In this document: in pieces, positions 44,024 through 51,950 of the stretch
Numbering within the stretch: the first letter of the stretch is position 1
Layout of the letters: each line of letters begins with the position of its first letter
NCBI RefSeq assembly: GCF_014192575.1
Contig: NZ_JACHYC010000005.1
Location: forward strand, 605,474-669,473
Origin: Variovorax sp. Sphag1AA
GTDB lineage: Bacteria; Pseudomonadota; Gammaproteobacteria; Burkholderiales; Burkholderiaceae_C
Direction: 5' to 3'
DNA: 64,000 nucleotides
Notes under the pieces: generated by a model
Databases searched by the model: none
What the model saw: only the letters and a program-made list of their open reading frames with translations
What the model was told of the DNA's origin: nothing
Position numbers and translations under genes: made by a program

Positions 44024-44983
44024 ATGACCGCCTCCTCACTCCTGTCGACCGACGAAGTGCCCTCGCGCGAACGCGCGCCGGTGTGGCGCGACTGGGTGTG
44101 GCGCCATTTCGGCGGGCTCGAATCCGACCTGTACGGCGACACCGAGTTCGAAGGGCATCTCGCCGCCTCGAATGCGGGCGACGTGATCCTCACGCGTCTC
44201 GAAGCCAACCGGCACCGCGTGCTGCGCACCCGGCAGATGGCGCGGACCAGCGAGGCGCCCTACCTGAAGATCGTCGCGCCATGGCAAGGCTCGGCGGAAG
44301 TCGTTCAATGCGGCCGCGCAGCCGCCGTGCGTGCCGGCGGCTGGACGCTCTACGACACCACCACCGACTACACCGTCGCCAATCCGGAGCGCAGCGATCA
44401 CCTGATCGTGATGCTGCCCAAGGACCAGATCGCCGCGCCGGGACTGCCGCTCGGCGGCCTCGTGGCGCGACGCATCGGCGGCGGCAGCGGGATCTCGCGC
44501 GTCGCGCTGGAGGCCATGCGCAACACCTACCAGGAGCTGCCCTGCATGAGCGAGGCGGCGGCGCGCGGGGCGGGCGATCTCATCATCCAGCTGGTGCGGC
44601 TCTCGCTGATGGAGCTGGCCGGACAGGACACGCCGCGCACCCAGCGCGAGGCCTTGAAAGACCGCATCCACCGCCACGTCGCGCAGCACCTGCATGACCC
44701 GGCCCTGTCGATCGAGGCGATTGCGCAGTCGTTGCGGTGCAGCAAGCGGCTGCTTCACAACGCCTTCGCGGGCGACGACGACACGCTGACCGGCTACATC
44801 CTCCAGCAGCGGCTCGCTGCGTGCATCCGCGACCTCCAGGACCCGTCGAACGCGACGCGCTCGATCACCGACATCGCGCTGGCTTCGGGATTCAGCAATC
44901 TCTCGCACTTCAGCCGGGTGTTCCGCGAGCACACCGGCGGCAGTCCGAGCGAGTTCAGGCAACAGGCGAGGCGCGGAGCCTGA
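44024..44983 (+). CDS. AraC family regulator with AraC-binding-like (FeaR/NphR) domain
   Basis: 319 residues. The N-terminal AraC-binding-like domain (WRDWVWRHFGGLESDL; TRQMARTSEAPYLKIVAPWQGSAEV; AGGWTLYDTTTDYTV) is characteristic of activators such as FeaR and NphR that respond to aromatic amines and aldehydes. C-terminal HTH: LSIEAIAQSLRCSKRLLHNAF and ITDIALASGFSNLSHFSRVFREHTGGSPSEFR. Divergent from the liv-like operon with a palindromic region between. The stop is only 2 bp from the SulP gene, which therefore probably shares its transcript. Confidence 0.93.
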   Translation: MTASSLLSTDEVPSRERAPVWRDWVWRHFGGLESDLYGDTEFEGHLAASNAGDVILTRLEANRHRVLRTRQMARTSEAPYLKIVAPWQGSAEVVQCGRAAAVRAGGWTLYDTTTDYTVANPERSDHLIVMLPKDQIAAPGLPLGGLVARRIGGGSGISRVALEAMRNTYQELPCMSEAAARGAGDLIIQLVRLSLMELAGQDTPRTQREALKDRIHRHVAQHLHDPALSIEAIAQSLRCSKRLLHNAFAGDDDTLTGYILQQRLAACIRDLQDPSNATRSITDIALASGFSNLSHFSRVFREHTGGSPSEFRQQARRGA

Positions 44984-44985
44984 GC

Positions 44986-46665
44986 GTGGACGCACCGTCC
45001 ACGCCTCGTCCCTTTCGCGCGGCCGATTGGGTGGCGGGCCTGTCGATTGCCGGGCTGCTGCTGCCCGAGGCCGTGGCCTATTCGGGTATTGCGGGGCTGC
45101 CGCCGCAGGCCGGTGTGGTCGCGCTGCTCGTGGGCCTGTTCGTCTACGGCCTGCTCGGCACCAGCCGCTTCGCGATCGTCTCGGCCACATCGTCGTCCGC
45201 GGCCGTGCTGCTGGCGGCCACCAACTCGGCGGTGCCGGGCGAGCTCGCGATGCGAGTCGCATTCGGCGCCGGCATCGTCGTGCTCACGGGGGTGTTCTTC
45301 CTGATCGCCGCGGCGGCGCGGCTCGGCGCCGTGTCCAACCTGATCGCCAAACCGGTCCTGCGCGGCTTCGCACTGGGCTTGGCGCTGACCATCGTGGTGA
45401 AGCAGATACCCAAGGTGGTCGATGTGCACACGGCACACAGCGACTTCCTGCGGCTGTCATGGGAGCTGGTTGCGAGCGTCGGGCACTGGAACCTCGCAGG
45501 TCTCGCGATGGCCGCGATCGGCGTGGCATTGCTGCAGGGACTGGGCCACTGGCGGGCGACCCGCGCCGTGCCGGCGGCGCTGCTGGTGATCGCGGCAGGC
45601 ATCGCGCTCGACCTGGCCGGCGTGTGCCGGCAATGGGGCATCGACGCGGTGGGGCCCATCGATTTCAAGCTGATGGCACCGAGCCTGCCGGAGCTTTCGC
45701 GCGAGTTGTGGCTGCGCATGGGCGAGCTGGCCTTTGCGATGGCACTGATCCTCTACGCGGAGTCGTACGGATCGATCCGCACGTTCGCGCTGCGGCATGG
45801 CGACCTCATCTCGGCCAACCGCGATTTGATGGCGCTCGGCGCGGCCAATCTCGCCTCGGGTCTGTTCCAGGGCATGCCGGTCGGCGCAGGCTTTTCGGCC
45901 ACCTCGGCCAATGAAGCCGCCGGCGCCCAGTCCCGTGCGGCCGGATTGATCGCGGGCGGCGTGGTCCTGCTGGCGGCCATCGCGCTGCTGCCGTGGATCG
46001 CCCACACGCCTGAGCCGCTGCTCGCGGCCATCGTGATCCACGCGGTCGGCCACACGCTGAACCCCGGCAGCCTGAGACCGTATTTCTCGTGGCGACGCGA
46101 CCGGCTGGTCGCGCTCGTGGCCTTTGTCGCGGTGCTGCTGCTGGGTGTGCTGGACGGCCTGCTCGCCGCGATCGGCGTCAGCCTTCTGCTGCTGCTGCGC
46201 GGGATGTCGACGGCCCACGTGAGCTGGCTCGGTCGACTCGGCGAGGGTCACGATTTCGTCGACATCGCACGGCACCCCGAAGCGCGCGTGCCGACCGGCA
46301 TGCTGATCGCGCGGCCCGACACGCCGCTCTTCTTCGGCAATGTCGAAGCGGTGTTCTCCGCGATCCAGGCGAAGCTGGAGCAGGTGCGAGGTCTCGATCA
46401 CGTGGTGCTGGTTCTCGAGGAATCGGCCGATCTGGACGGCACCAGCATCGAGGCCCTGTGCGACTTCGCGGCCCATGTCCACCAGCGCGGCGCCCAACTG
46501 ACGCTTGCCCGCGTGAAGGACAGGTTGCGCGACCTGCTCGACCAGGTGCGATCCGGGGATCTGCCGCCGAGCGCCTACGCGGCGTGGAGCGTGGACGACG
46601 CGGTGCAGCAGGCCCAGCGCGCAGGCGCCGCGAAGGTGGATTCGGTCACGCCAGTACTGCTGTGA
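44986..46665 (+). CDS. SulP family anion transporter with STAS domain
   Basis: 559 residues from GTG 44986 (GGAG eight bases upstream; two bases after the AraC stop). The longer open frame upstream is a shadow. About eleven membrane segments open with WVAGLSIAGLLLPEAVAYSGIAGLPPQAGVVALLVGLFVYGLLG. The family signature is GLPVGAGFSATSANEAAGAQS-like (about 300-320). A C-terminal cytosolic STAS domain (about 430-555; VVLVLEESADLDGTSIEALCDF) completes it. It probably transports sulfate, bicarbonate or a carboxylate. Its coupling to the AraC gene is unusual. It converges on the kinase gene with a 20-bp overlap. Confidence 0.92.
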   Translation: MDAPSTPRPFRAADWVAGLSIAGLLLPEAVAYSGIAGLPPQAGVVALLVGLFVYGLLGTSRFAIVSATSSSAAVLLAATNSAVPGELAMRVAFGAGIVVLTGVFFLIAAAARLGAVSNLIAKPVLRGFALGLALTIVVKQIPKVVDVHTAHSDFLRLSWELVASVGHWNLAGLAMAAIGVALLQGLGHWRATRAVPAALLVIAAGIALDLAGVCRQWGIDAVGPIDFKLMAPSLPELSRELWLRMGELAFAMALILYAESYGSIRTFALRHGDLISANRDLMALGAANLASGLFQGMPVGAGFSATSANEAAGAQSRAAGLIAGGVVLLAAIALLPWIAHTPEPLLAAIVIHAVGHTLNPGSLRPYFSWRRDRLVALVAFVAVLLLGVLDGLLAAIGVSLLLLLRGMSTAHVSWLGRLGEGHDFVDIARHPEARVPTGMLIARPDTPLFFGNVEAVFSAIQAKLEQVRGLDHVVLVLEESADLDGTSIEALCDFAAHVHQRGAQLTLARVKDRLRDLLDQVRSGDLPPSAYAAWSVDDAVQQAQRAGAAKVDSVTPVLL

Positions 46666-47929
46666 CCGCGAGCCCGGGCGAGGCGTTGCGCACTGAAAGC
46701 CGGCCCCCGTGCGCTTCGGCGACCAGACGGCACAGGTACATCCCAAGGCCGACACCACCAGTCGCGCGCTGACGTGCGCTGTCGGTGCGGTAGAAGGGCT
46801 CGGTCAGCCGATCGAGCTGCGCCGCATCGACGCCCGGACCGAAATCGCGCACTTCAAGTTCCACGCCCTGACCCGCACGGCGCAGCGTCAGGTGCGGTGG
46901 CTGCGGGCCTTCGGTGCCGTGACGCATGGCGTTGTCGAGCAGATTGCGCACCAGGAGGCGGATGCGCGATCGGTCCAGCGACAGTGGCGGCAGATCGACC
47001 GGCAGGTCGATGACGACGCGTTCGCCACCATCGAGCTCCCCGGCCACTTCGCGCACCAGCACCGCCAGATCGACCGGCTCTCGATGCAGCGCGGCATGCG
47101 GGCTCGCGAGCCGCTCGCTTTCGAGCAGATCGCTGATCAGGTCTCGCATCTCCGCCAGATCTCGAAGCAGCGCGGCACGCTCGGTGGCGCCTTCCGGCGT
47201 TGCGGGCAGCAGCTCGGCATTGAGCCGCGCACGGGTGAGCGGCGAGCGCAGCTCGTGGCTGAGCGCCAGCAGCAAGGCGCGCTTCGCATCGAGCATGCCC
47301 TGGATGTCACGAGCCATGGTGTTGATGCGCGCTGCGAGGTCGCCAAGCTCATCGCGCCGTCGCAGCGGAATCGGCGCATCGAACGCGCCGCGGCCGAAGC
47401 GCTCGGCACCGGCGCGGATGTCGTCCAGCGGCCTCAGCAGCCGCCGCACGTACGCATAGGCCAGCACGATGAGCCCCAGCAGCAGCGCAAGCGTCATCCA
47501 GCCGATGCCCTGCGGTTCGCGCTGCCAGGGCAGCGTGCCGAGTCCGAAGGTGATGCGGTGGCCGTCCGCGGTGGTTCGGCTGAGCCAGTCGCCGCGCGGG
47601 CCGAAACCATAGCGGCGGCGATCCGGATGTGAATCCCAGTTCACCACCGGTCCTTCGATGCGGATCGAAATCGGCAGTCGAGTGACCAGGGCCTTTGCGC
47701 GCTCGACGTCGGGCGGAGTGCCGAGGTCGGCGGCGAGGCGGTCCATGTAGTCGGTCACGATGGGCCGTGCGGCATCGCGCCAACCGCTGGAGAACGCGTG
47801 CTGCATGCCGCCGAGAAAGACCGCCGTCATCGCCAGCGCGAGGAGCACGAACACCGTGATGAGCCGCACCCGCAGCGAGTGGCCCCAGCGATGGCGCCAT
47901 TCAGAGGGCCGTCCGTAGCGACGCCTCAT
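46646..47929 (-). CDS. Two-component sensor histidine kinase (HAMP, EnvZ/CpxA-like)
   Basis: 427 residues. TM1 at about 21-42, a periplasmic sensor of roughly 105 residues, TM2 at about 148-166, HAMP (LRPLDDIRAGAERFGRGAFD). H-box ALSHELRSPLTRARL, N-box RNLLDNAMRHG, G1 FGPGVDAAQLDRL, G2 GGVGLGMYLC. It phosphorylates the response regulator encoded just upstream, whose stop overlaps its start as ATGA. The signal is unknown; the Spy-like lipoprotein in the operon points to envelope or metal stress. Confidence 0.94.
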   Translation of the reverse strand: MRRRYGRPSEWRHRWGHSLRVRLITVFVLLALAMTAVFLGGMQHAFSSGWRDAARPIVTDYMDRLAADLGTPPDVERAKALVTRLPISIRIEGPVVNWDSHPDRRRYGFGPRGDWLSRTTADGHRITFGLGTLPWQREPQGIGWMTLALLLGLIVLAYAYVRRLLRPLDDIRAGAERFGRGAFDAPIPLRRRDELGDLAARINTMARDIQGMLDAKRALLLALSHELRSPLTRARLNAELLPATPEGATERAALLRDLAEMRDLISDLLESERLASPHAALHREPVDLAVLVREVAGELDGGERVVIDLPVDLPPLSLDRSRIRLLVRNLLDNAMRHGTEGPQPPHLTLRRAGQGVELEVRDFGPGVDAAQLDRLTEPFYRTDSARQRATGGVGLGMYLCRLVAEAHGGRLSVRNASPGLAVTAVLA

Positions 47930-48612
47930 GACGCGCTCTTGCCCACGGCGAGCGTGTAGCCCGCGTTGCGCAGCGTCTTGATGCAGTCCAGCGGTTCGAG
48001 CTTCTTGCGCAGGCGGCTGATGACGATGTCGACCGCTCGCGTGTAGAGCTCGGCCTCGTGGCCGCGAAGGCGGTTGAGGATGTCGTCGCGGCTCCAGACC
48101 TTGCCGGGCTGGTCGGCCAGCAATGCGAGCAGCTCGAACTCGGTGCCGGTCAGCTCGACGCGCTCGCCGTGGCGCAGCACTTCGCGTTTGTCGAGGTCGA
48201 TCGACAGTCCGTCGAAATCCCTGCGCTGCGCCGGTGGTGCGGGTGGCGCGGTGCGCTGGCGGCGCAGGATGGTCTGCACCCGCGCCACGAGCTCGCGCGG
48301 CTCGAATGGCTTGGGCAGGTAGTCGTCCGCGCCAAGCTCGAGCCCGACCACGCGATCCATCACCTCGCCGCGCGCGGTCAGCATCACGATGGGAATGTCG
48401 CTTTCTTTGCGGATCTCGCGGCAGAGCGCAAAGCCGTCCATCTCGGGCAGCATCACGTCGAGGATCGCGGCGTCGTAGCTGCCGGCGCGCAGCTTCGCGA
48501 GGCCATCGCTCGGGCGGGTGGCGCTTTCCAGCACGTAGTCGAAACGCGCGAAGTAGCTCGCGAGCGGCGCGCCCAGGTGCTCGTCGTCGTCGATCAGCAG
48601 GATGCGTGGCAT
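47926..48612 (-). CDS. OmpR-family response regulator
   Basis: 228 residues from the ATG at 48612 (MPRILLIDDDEHL); an ATG at 48627 would add five residues, and neither has a strong ribosome site. Receiver domain with acidic triad (IDDDEH), phospho-acceptor Asp in LDVMLPEMDGF, Thr in MLTARGE and Lys in PKPFEPREL. C-terminal winged helix with LTGTEFELLALLADQPGKVWSRDDIL and RAVDIVISRLRKKLE. It is likely to bind the tandem repeat upstream of the first operon gene. Confidence 0.96.
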   Translation of the reverse strand: MPRILLIDDDEHLGAPLASYFARFDYVLESATRPSDGLAKLRAGSYDAAILDVMLPEMDGFALCREIRKESDIPIVMLTARGEVMDRVVGLELGADDYLPKPFEPRELVARVQTILRRQRTAPPAPPAQRRDFDGLSIDLDKREVLRHGERVELTGTEFELLALLADQPGKVWSRDDILNRLRGHEAELYTRAVDIVISRLRKKLEPLDCIKTLRNAGYTLAVGKSAS

Positions 48613-48642
48613 TCGGGCATTGTGCATACGCCGGTCAAGGCT

Positions 48643-49119
48643 TCACCAGGGATCGGTCGGCCCGATGCGCCCCAGGTGCGTGGCCGCAAAGCCCGAGGCG
48701 TACTTCAGTCCATAGCCGAGCATCCGATCGAAGCCGATGTGTGCGCTCCAGATCAGGCCGACGGCGAGCGCGACCGGCATGTCGGCCAGCAAGCCGAGCG
48801 CGATGAGCGCAACCGGACCGACATACGAATGCGCAAGGTTGTAGATCGCCGCGCCGGTGCGCGCGCCGCCCAGGTAGCCGAGGAACGACAGGTCCGGCAC
48901 GAGGAACAGCATCGCGAACGCGCCCCAGCCGGCACCGAGCTGCGAATAGCCAATGACGGAAGCGAACAGCACCGCGAGACCTTCGAGGCGCAGCGTCGTG
49001 CGGACGCCGCCGGAGACGGCGCCCTCGGGGACGACATCGGTCGCATGCCGGCGAGCGGTCCACGCCGGCTGCCAGCTCCCGGCGCGCGAGACGCCGGACG
49101 AAGGCGGGACGTAGCTCAT
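48643..49119 (-). CDS. DUF4260 small membrane protein
   Basis: 158 residues. The C-terminal approximately 115 residues match the DUF4260 pattern: LRLEGLAVLFASVIGYSQLGAGWGAFAMLFLVPDLSFLGYLGG, then IYNLAHSYVGPVALIALGLL, then GLIWSAHIGFDRMLGYGLKY. Three or four membrane segments; an N-terminal hydrophilic extension of about 40 residues. It overlaps the Spy-like gene by 4 bp and precedes the response regulator by 31 bp, so it is inside a two-component operon. Function unknown. The family is usually stand-alone (from memory). Confidence 0.88.
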   Translation of the reverse strand: MSYVPPSSGVSRAGSWQPAWTARRHATDVVPEGAVSGGVRTTLRLEGLAVLFASVIGYSQLGAGWGAFAMLFLVPDLSFLGYLGGARTGAAIYNLAHSYVGPVALIALGLLADMPVALAVGLIWSAHIGFDRMLGYGLKYASGFAATHLGRIGPTDPW

Positions 49120-49577
49120 CCCCGGCCCCAGCGACGTCCACGGTCCATGAAGTCACGGACCTTCTGCTGTTGATCTGGATTGAGGCTGTCGAAGAAATCG
49201 GCCGCCGCGGCAATCACATCGGGGCTGCCGGCCTGGATGGCGGCGGTCTTGTCTTCGACGAGCTTCTTCGCGCGCTCCTGGTCGAGCTTGGCGCCGGCGA
49301 ACAGGGAGCGGAACTCGGCACGCGGATCACCGCCGCCGCGCAGCGCCGCGCGCTGGGCCTGGATCTTCTCGCCGAGCGTCGCGAGCTTGGCCTTCTGCGT
49401 GGCGTCGAGCTCAAGCTTGCTGCTGACACGCTCGACCATGCGTGCGCGGAACTCGGCGCGATCCTGCTCGGTGGCGTTGTGCCATCCGCCGTGGCGATAG
49501 CCGCAACCAGTGAGGCTGCCAGCGACCAGCGCCGCACCGGCGAGGCCGAAGAGGGATCGTTTGAACCAGGGTTTCAT
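49116..49577 (-). CDS. Spy/CpxP-like periplasmic lipoprotein
   Basis: 153 residues. Lipoprotein signal ends in LTGC (Cys about 25), followed by GYRHGGWHN, a His-containing segment. The remainder is helical with LTXXQ-like repeats: LELDATQKAKLATLGEKI and SLNPDQQQKVRDFMDRG, characteristic of the Spy/CpxP chaperone fold. CpxP-type proteins dampen the partner kinase by binding its sensor. The position at the head of the same operon (Spy-like, DUF4260, regulator, kinase) fits such feedback. Lipidation and the His pair are variations on the theme. Confidence 0.88.
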   Translation of the reverse strand: MKPWFKRSLFGLAGAALVAGSLTGCGYRHGGWHNATEQDRAEFRARMVERVSSKLELDATQKAKLATLGEKIQAQRAALRGGGDPRAEFRSLFAGAKLDQERAKKLVEDKTAAIQAGSPDVIAAAADFFDSLNPDQQQKVRDFMDRGRRWGRG

Positions 49578-49660
49578 GAGCGTCTTCCTTGCGTTGCGAT
49601 CGGGGATCGATCGGAAGACTCGATGCTCGCGGCGAGGCGCTCCGAAGTCCTTTCGGGGCC

Positions 49661-49680
49661 GTTTCGCTGTGTTTCGTTTT
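49661..49680 (-). promoter_or_regulatory. Tandem 10-bp repeat, probable response-regulator box
   Basis: On the plus strand GTTTCGCTGT is followed directly by GTTTCGTTTT. On the transcript strand this is two CGAAAC cores exactly 10 bp apart, the spacing used by OmpR-family dimers (for example the CpxR box). It lies about 85-100 bp before the Spy-like start codon. Confidence 0.5.
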
Positions 49681-49706
49681 ATTGCAGCGCGGCGACCCGC
49701 AGCGCT

Positions 49707-51509
49707 CTAGCGTGCCAAGGCGGCCGCGGGATCCTCGGCGTCGACGACTTCGCGCGCCCACGCTTCGAGCTTGCTGACGTCCGCGCGCAGCACTTCCTGC
49801 TTGACCGCGAGGATCTGCGAGGGATGCATCGAGAAACTGCGCAGGCCCAGCCCGAGCAGCAGGCGCGTAAACATCACGTCGCCTGCCATTTCGCCGCAGA
49901 CGCTCACGCCCTTGCCCTGGCGGCGGCACTCGGCAATGGTGTCGGCCACCAGGCGCAGCACAGCGGGGTGCGTGGGGTCGTAGAGATGCGCCACCGACTC
50001 GTCGGCGCGGTCGATCGCCAGGGTGTACTGGATCAGGTCGTTGGTGCCGATCGAGAGGAAGTCGAAGTACTTCAGGAAGGTGCGCAGCGTGAGCGCGGCC
50101 GCGGGGATCTCGATCATCGCGCCCACCTTCACGTGGCCGTAGGCGACGCCCCGGTTGTCCAGCTCGGCGCGTGCGAAGTCGATGAGCGACAGCGTCTGCC
50201 GGATCTCGCTCACGTGCGCGAGCATCGGGATCAGCATGTGGATCTCGCCATGCGCGGCGGCGCGAAGGATCGCGCGCAACTGCGTGAGGAACATCGCCGG
50301 ATCGGCGAGGCTCCAGCGAATCGCACGCAGACCAAGCGCTGGGTTGAGGTGGGCGTCGTCGCGTACCGACTTGCCGTCGAGCGGCTTGTCCGCGCCTACG
50401 TCGACGGTACGAACGGTCACCGGCATGCCCTGCATGCCATCGACCGCACGCCTGTACGCCTCGTACTGTTCTTCCTCGTCGGGCAGCCGTGTCTTGCTCT
50501 GCGACTCGCGGCCCATGAAGAGGAATTCGCTTCGGAAGAGGCCCACGCCGACTGCGCCTGCCTTGACGGCGCCGAGCGTGTCCTCGGGCATCTCGATATT
50601 GGCGAGCAGTTCGACTCGCTGCCCGTCGAGCGTGACCGCAGGCTTGTGTCGCAGCCGCGAGAGCCGCCCGCGTTCGAGATCGCCTTGCCGCTGCTTGAAG
50701 CCGTACTCGGCCAGGATGATCGGCGACGGGTCGACGATCACCACGCCGGCATCGCCATCGATGATGACCCAGTCGTCCTGCCGCACGAGCTGGCTCGCGC
50801 TGCGCGCGCCGACCACCGCGGGGATGTCCATGCTGCGCGCGACGATCGCCGTGTGCGAGGTGCGCCCGCCCACATCGGTGACGAATCCGGCGAACACGCT
50901 CTTCTTGAACTGCAGCATGTCGGCCGGCGACAGGTCGTGCGCGATCAGCACCAGCGGGGCATCGAACGCTTCGCCAGCGGTCGGGTCGGTGTGGTCCTCG
51001 TCGTGGTGCTCGGCGGCCCGCTTGCGCTTGGGAGGAGGAGGCGCAAGAACCGCGGCCGTGCCCTTCATCCGGTGCAGCAGGCGTTCGACGACCTGCTCGA
51101 GATCGGCCTTGCGCTCGCGCAGATACTCGTCCTCCATCTCGTCGAACTGTCGTGCGACGATTTCCAGCTGCGTGGTCAGCGCCCACTCGGCGTTGTAGAG
51201 ACGCTCCACGATCCAATGCTTCACGCCAGTGGTCAGCACCTCGTCCTGCAAGAGCATCTGATGCACATCGAGCAGCGCGGAAAGCTCATGCGGCGCATCG
51301 TTCGGCCCCATCAGCGCGACGCTCGCCTGCAGCTTCTGCAGTTCCTCCGCCACGCCATTGCGCGCGACGCGCACACGGTCGATCTCCGCTTCGACCTCCT
51401 CCGGCTTGATGAAGTAGTGCGCGACATCGATCCGGCTCGACACCACGAGCACCGCGCGCCCGATGGCAATGCCACGCGCAACCGGAAGACCGTGGATCGA
51501 GAACGTCAT
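49707..51509 (-). CDS. ptsI: PTS enzyme I (PEP-protein phosphotransferase)
   Basis: 600 residues from ATG 51509, longer than E. coli EI (575). Active His219 lies in GGRTSHTAIVARSMD; the PEP-binding signature DFLSIGTNDLIQYTL and the catalytic-site VCGEMAGD are present. A roughly 30-residue Pro/Lys/His/Asp-rich insertion (about 153-183, with PPPPKRKRAAEHHDEDH) sits between the HPr-binding helices and the His domain. It transfers phosphate from PEP to HPr. HPr lies upstream, separated by repeat copy 4 (171 bp gap). No PTS permease is encoded nearby, so the role is probably regulatory. Confidence 0.95.
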   Translation of the reverse strand: MTFSIHGLPVARGIAIGRAVLVVSSRIDVAHYFIKPEEVEAEIDRVRVARNGVAEELQKLQASVALMGPNDAPHELSALLDVHQMLLQDEVLTTGVKHWIVERLYNAEWALTTQLEIVARQFDEMEDEYLRERKADLEQVVERLLHRMKGTAAVLAPPPPKRKRAAEHHDEDHTDPTAGEAFDAPLVLIAHDLSPADMLQFKKSVFAGFVTDVGGRTSHTAIVARSMDIPAVVGARSASQLVRQDDWVIIDGDAGVVIVDPSPIILAEYGFKQRQGDLERGRLSRLRHKPAVTLDGQRVELLANIEMPEDTLGAVKAGAVGVGLFRSEFLFMGRESQSKTRLPDEEEQYEAYRRAVDGMQGMPVTVRTVDVGADKPLDGKSVRDDAHLNPALGLRAIRWSLADPAMFLTQLRAILRAAAHGEIHMLIPMLAHVSEIRQTLSLIDFARAELDNRGVAYGHVKVGAMIEIPAAALTLRTFLKYFDFLSIGTNDLIQYTLAIDRADESVAHLYDPTHPAVLRLVADTIAECRRQGKGVSVCGEMAGDVMFTRLLLGLGLRSFSMHPSQILAVKQEVLRADVSKLEAWAREVVDAEDPAAALAR

Positions 51510-51585
51510 GATTTCAAGGCGCCAAGCGCCACCCCCCGCAAACGCCACCGTGGCCGCCGAGGCCGCGAAGCAGGCCCCTTCGCAG

Positions 51586-51670
51586 GCACCCGCGGAACCG
51601 GCTCCGCCGGACCGCCAGGTGCGCCCCCTCGAGGGGGTGCAGAGCCACACGAAGTGGGCGAGGCTGGGGG
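51586..51670 (-). repeat. Structured intergenic repeat, copy 4
   Basis: Between ptsH (stop 10 bp upstream) and ptsI (start 76 bp downstream). Outer stem GCACC/GGTGC, middle GCGG/CCGC, inner CCGGC-TCC-GCCGG. Second hairpin CCCCCTCGAGGGGG. Third GCC(A)CAC-GAA-GTGGGC. Same orientation and layout as the other three copies. Confidence 0.88.
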
Positions 51671-51680
51671 TGGGCCTTCA

Positions 51681-51950
51681 TCACTCACCTTCGCCAAACT
51701 TGTCGTTCATGAGCGCGACGATCGCGTCGAGCGCCTCCTGCTCGCGCTCGCCGTTGGTCTCGACGTCCACCGTCACGCCGAGGCCGGCGGCCAGCATCAT
51801 CACGCCCATGATGCTCTTGGCATTGACGCGGCGATCGCCGCGCGCCAGCCAGACCTCGCAAGGATAGCTTCCGGCGAGCTTGGTGAGTTTGGCCGAGGCG
51901 CGTGCGTGCAGGCCCAGCTTATTGCTGATGGTCACGGATGTCTTGATCAC
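51681..51950 (-). CDS. ptsH: PTS phosphocarrier protein HPr
   Basis: 89 residues from a GTG at 51950. Phospho-acceptor His15 in NKLGLHARASAKL, and Ser46 in NAKSIMGVMMLAA, the site that HPr kinase modifies in organisms that have it; both fall at canonical numbering from this start. It overlaps the EIIA gene by 32 bp in a different frame. It passes phosphate from EI to EIIA. Confidence 0.96.
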   Translation of the reverse strand: MIKTSVTISNKLGLHARASAKLTKLAGSYPCEVWLARGDRRVNAKSIMGVMMLAAGLGVTVDVETNGEREQEALDAIVALMNDKFGEGE

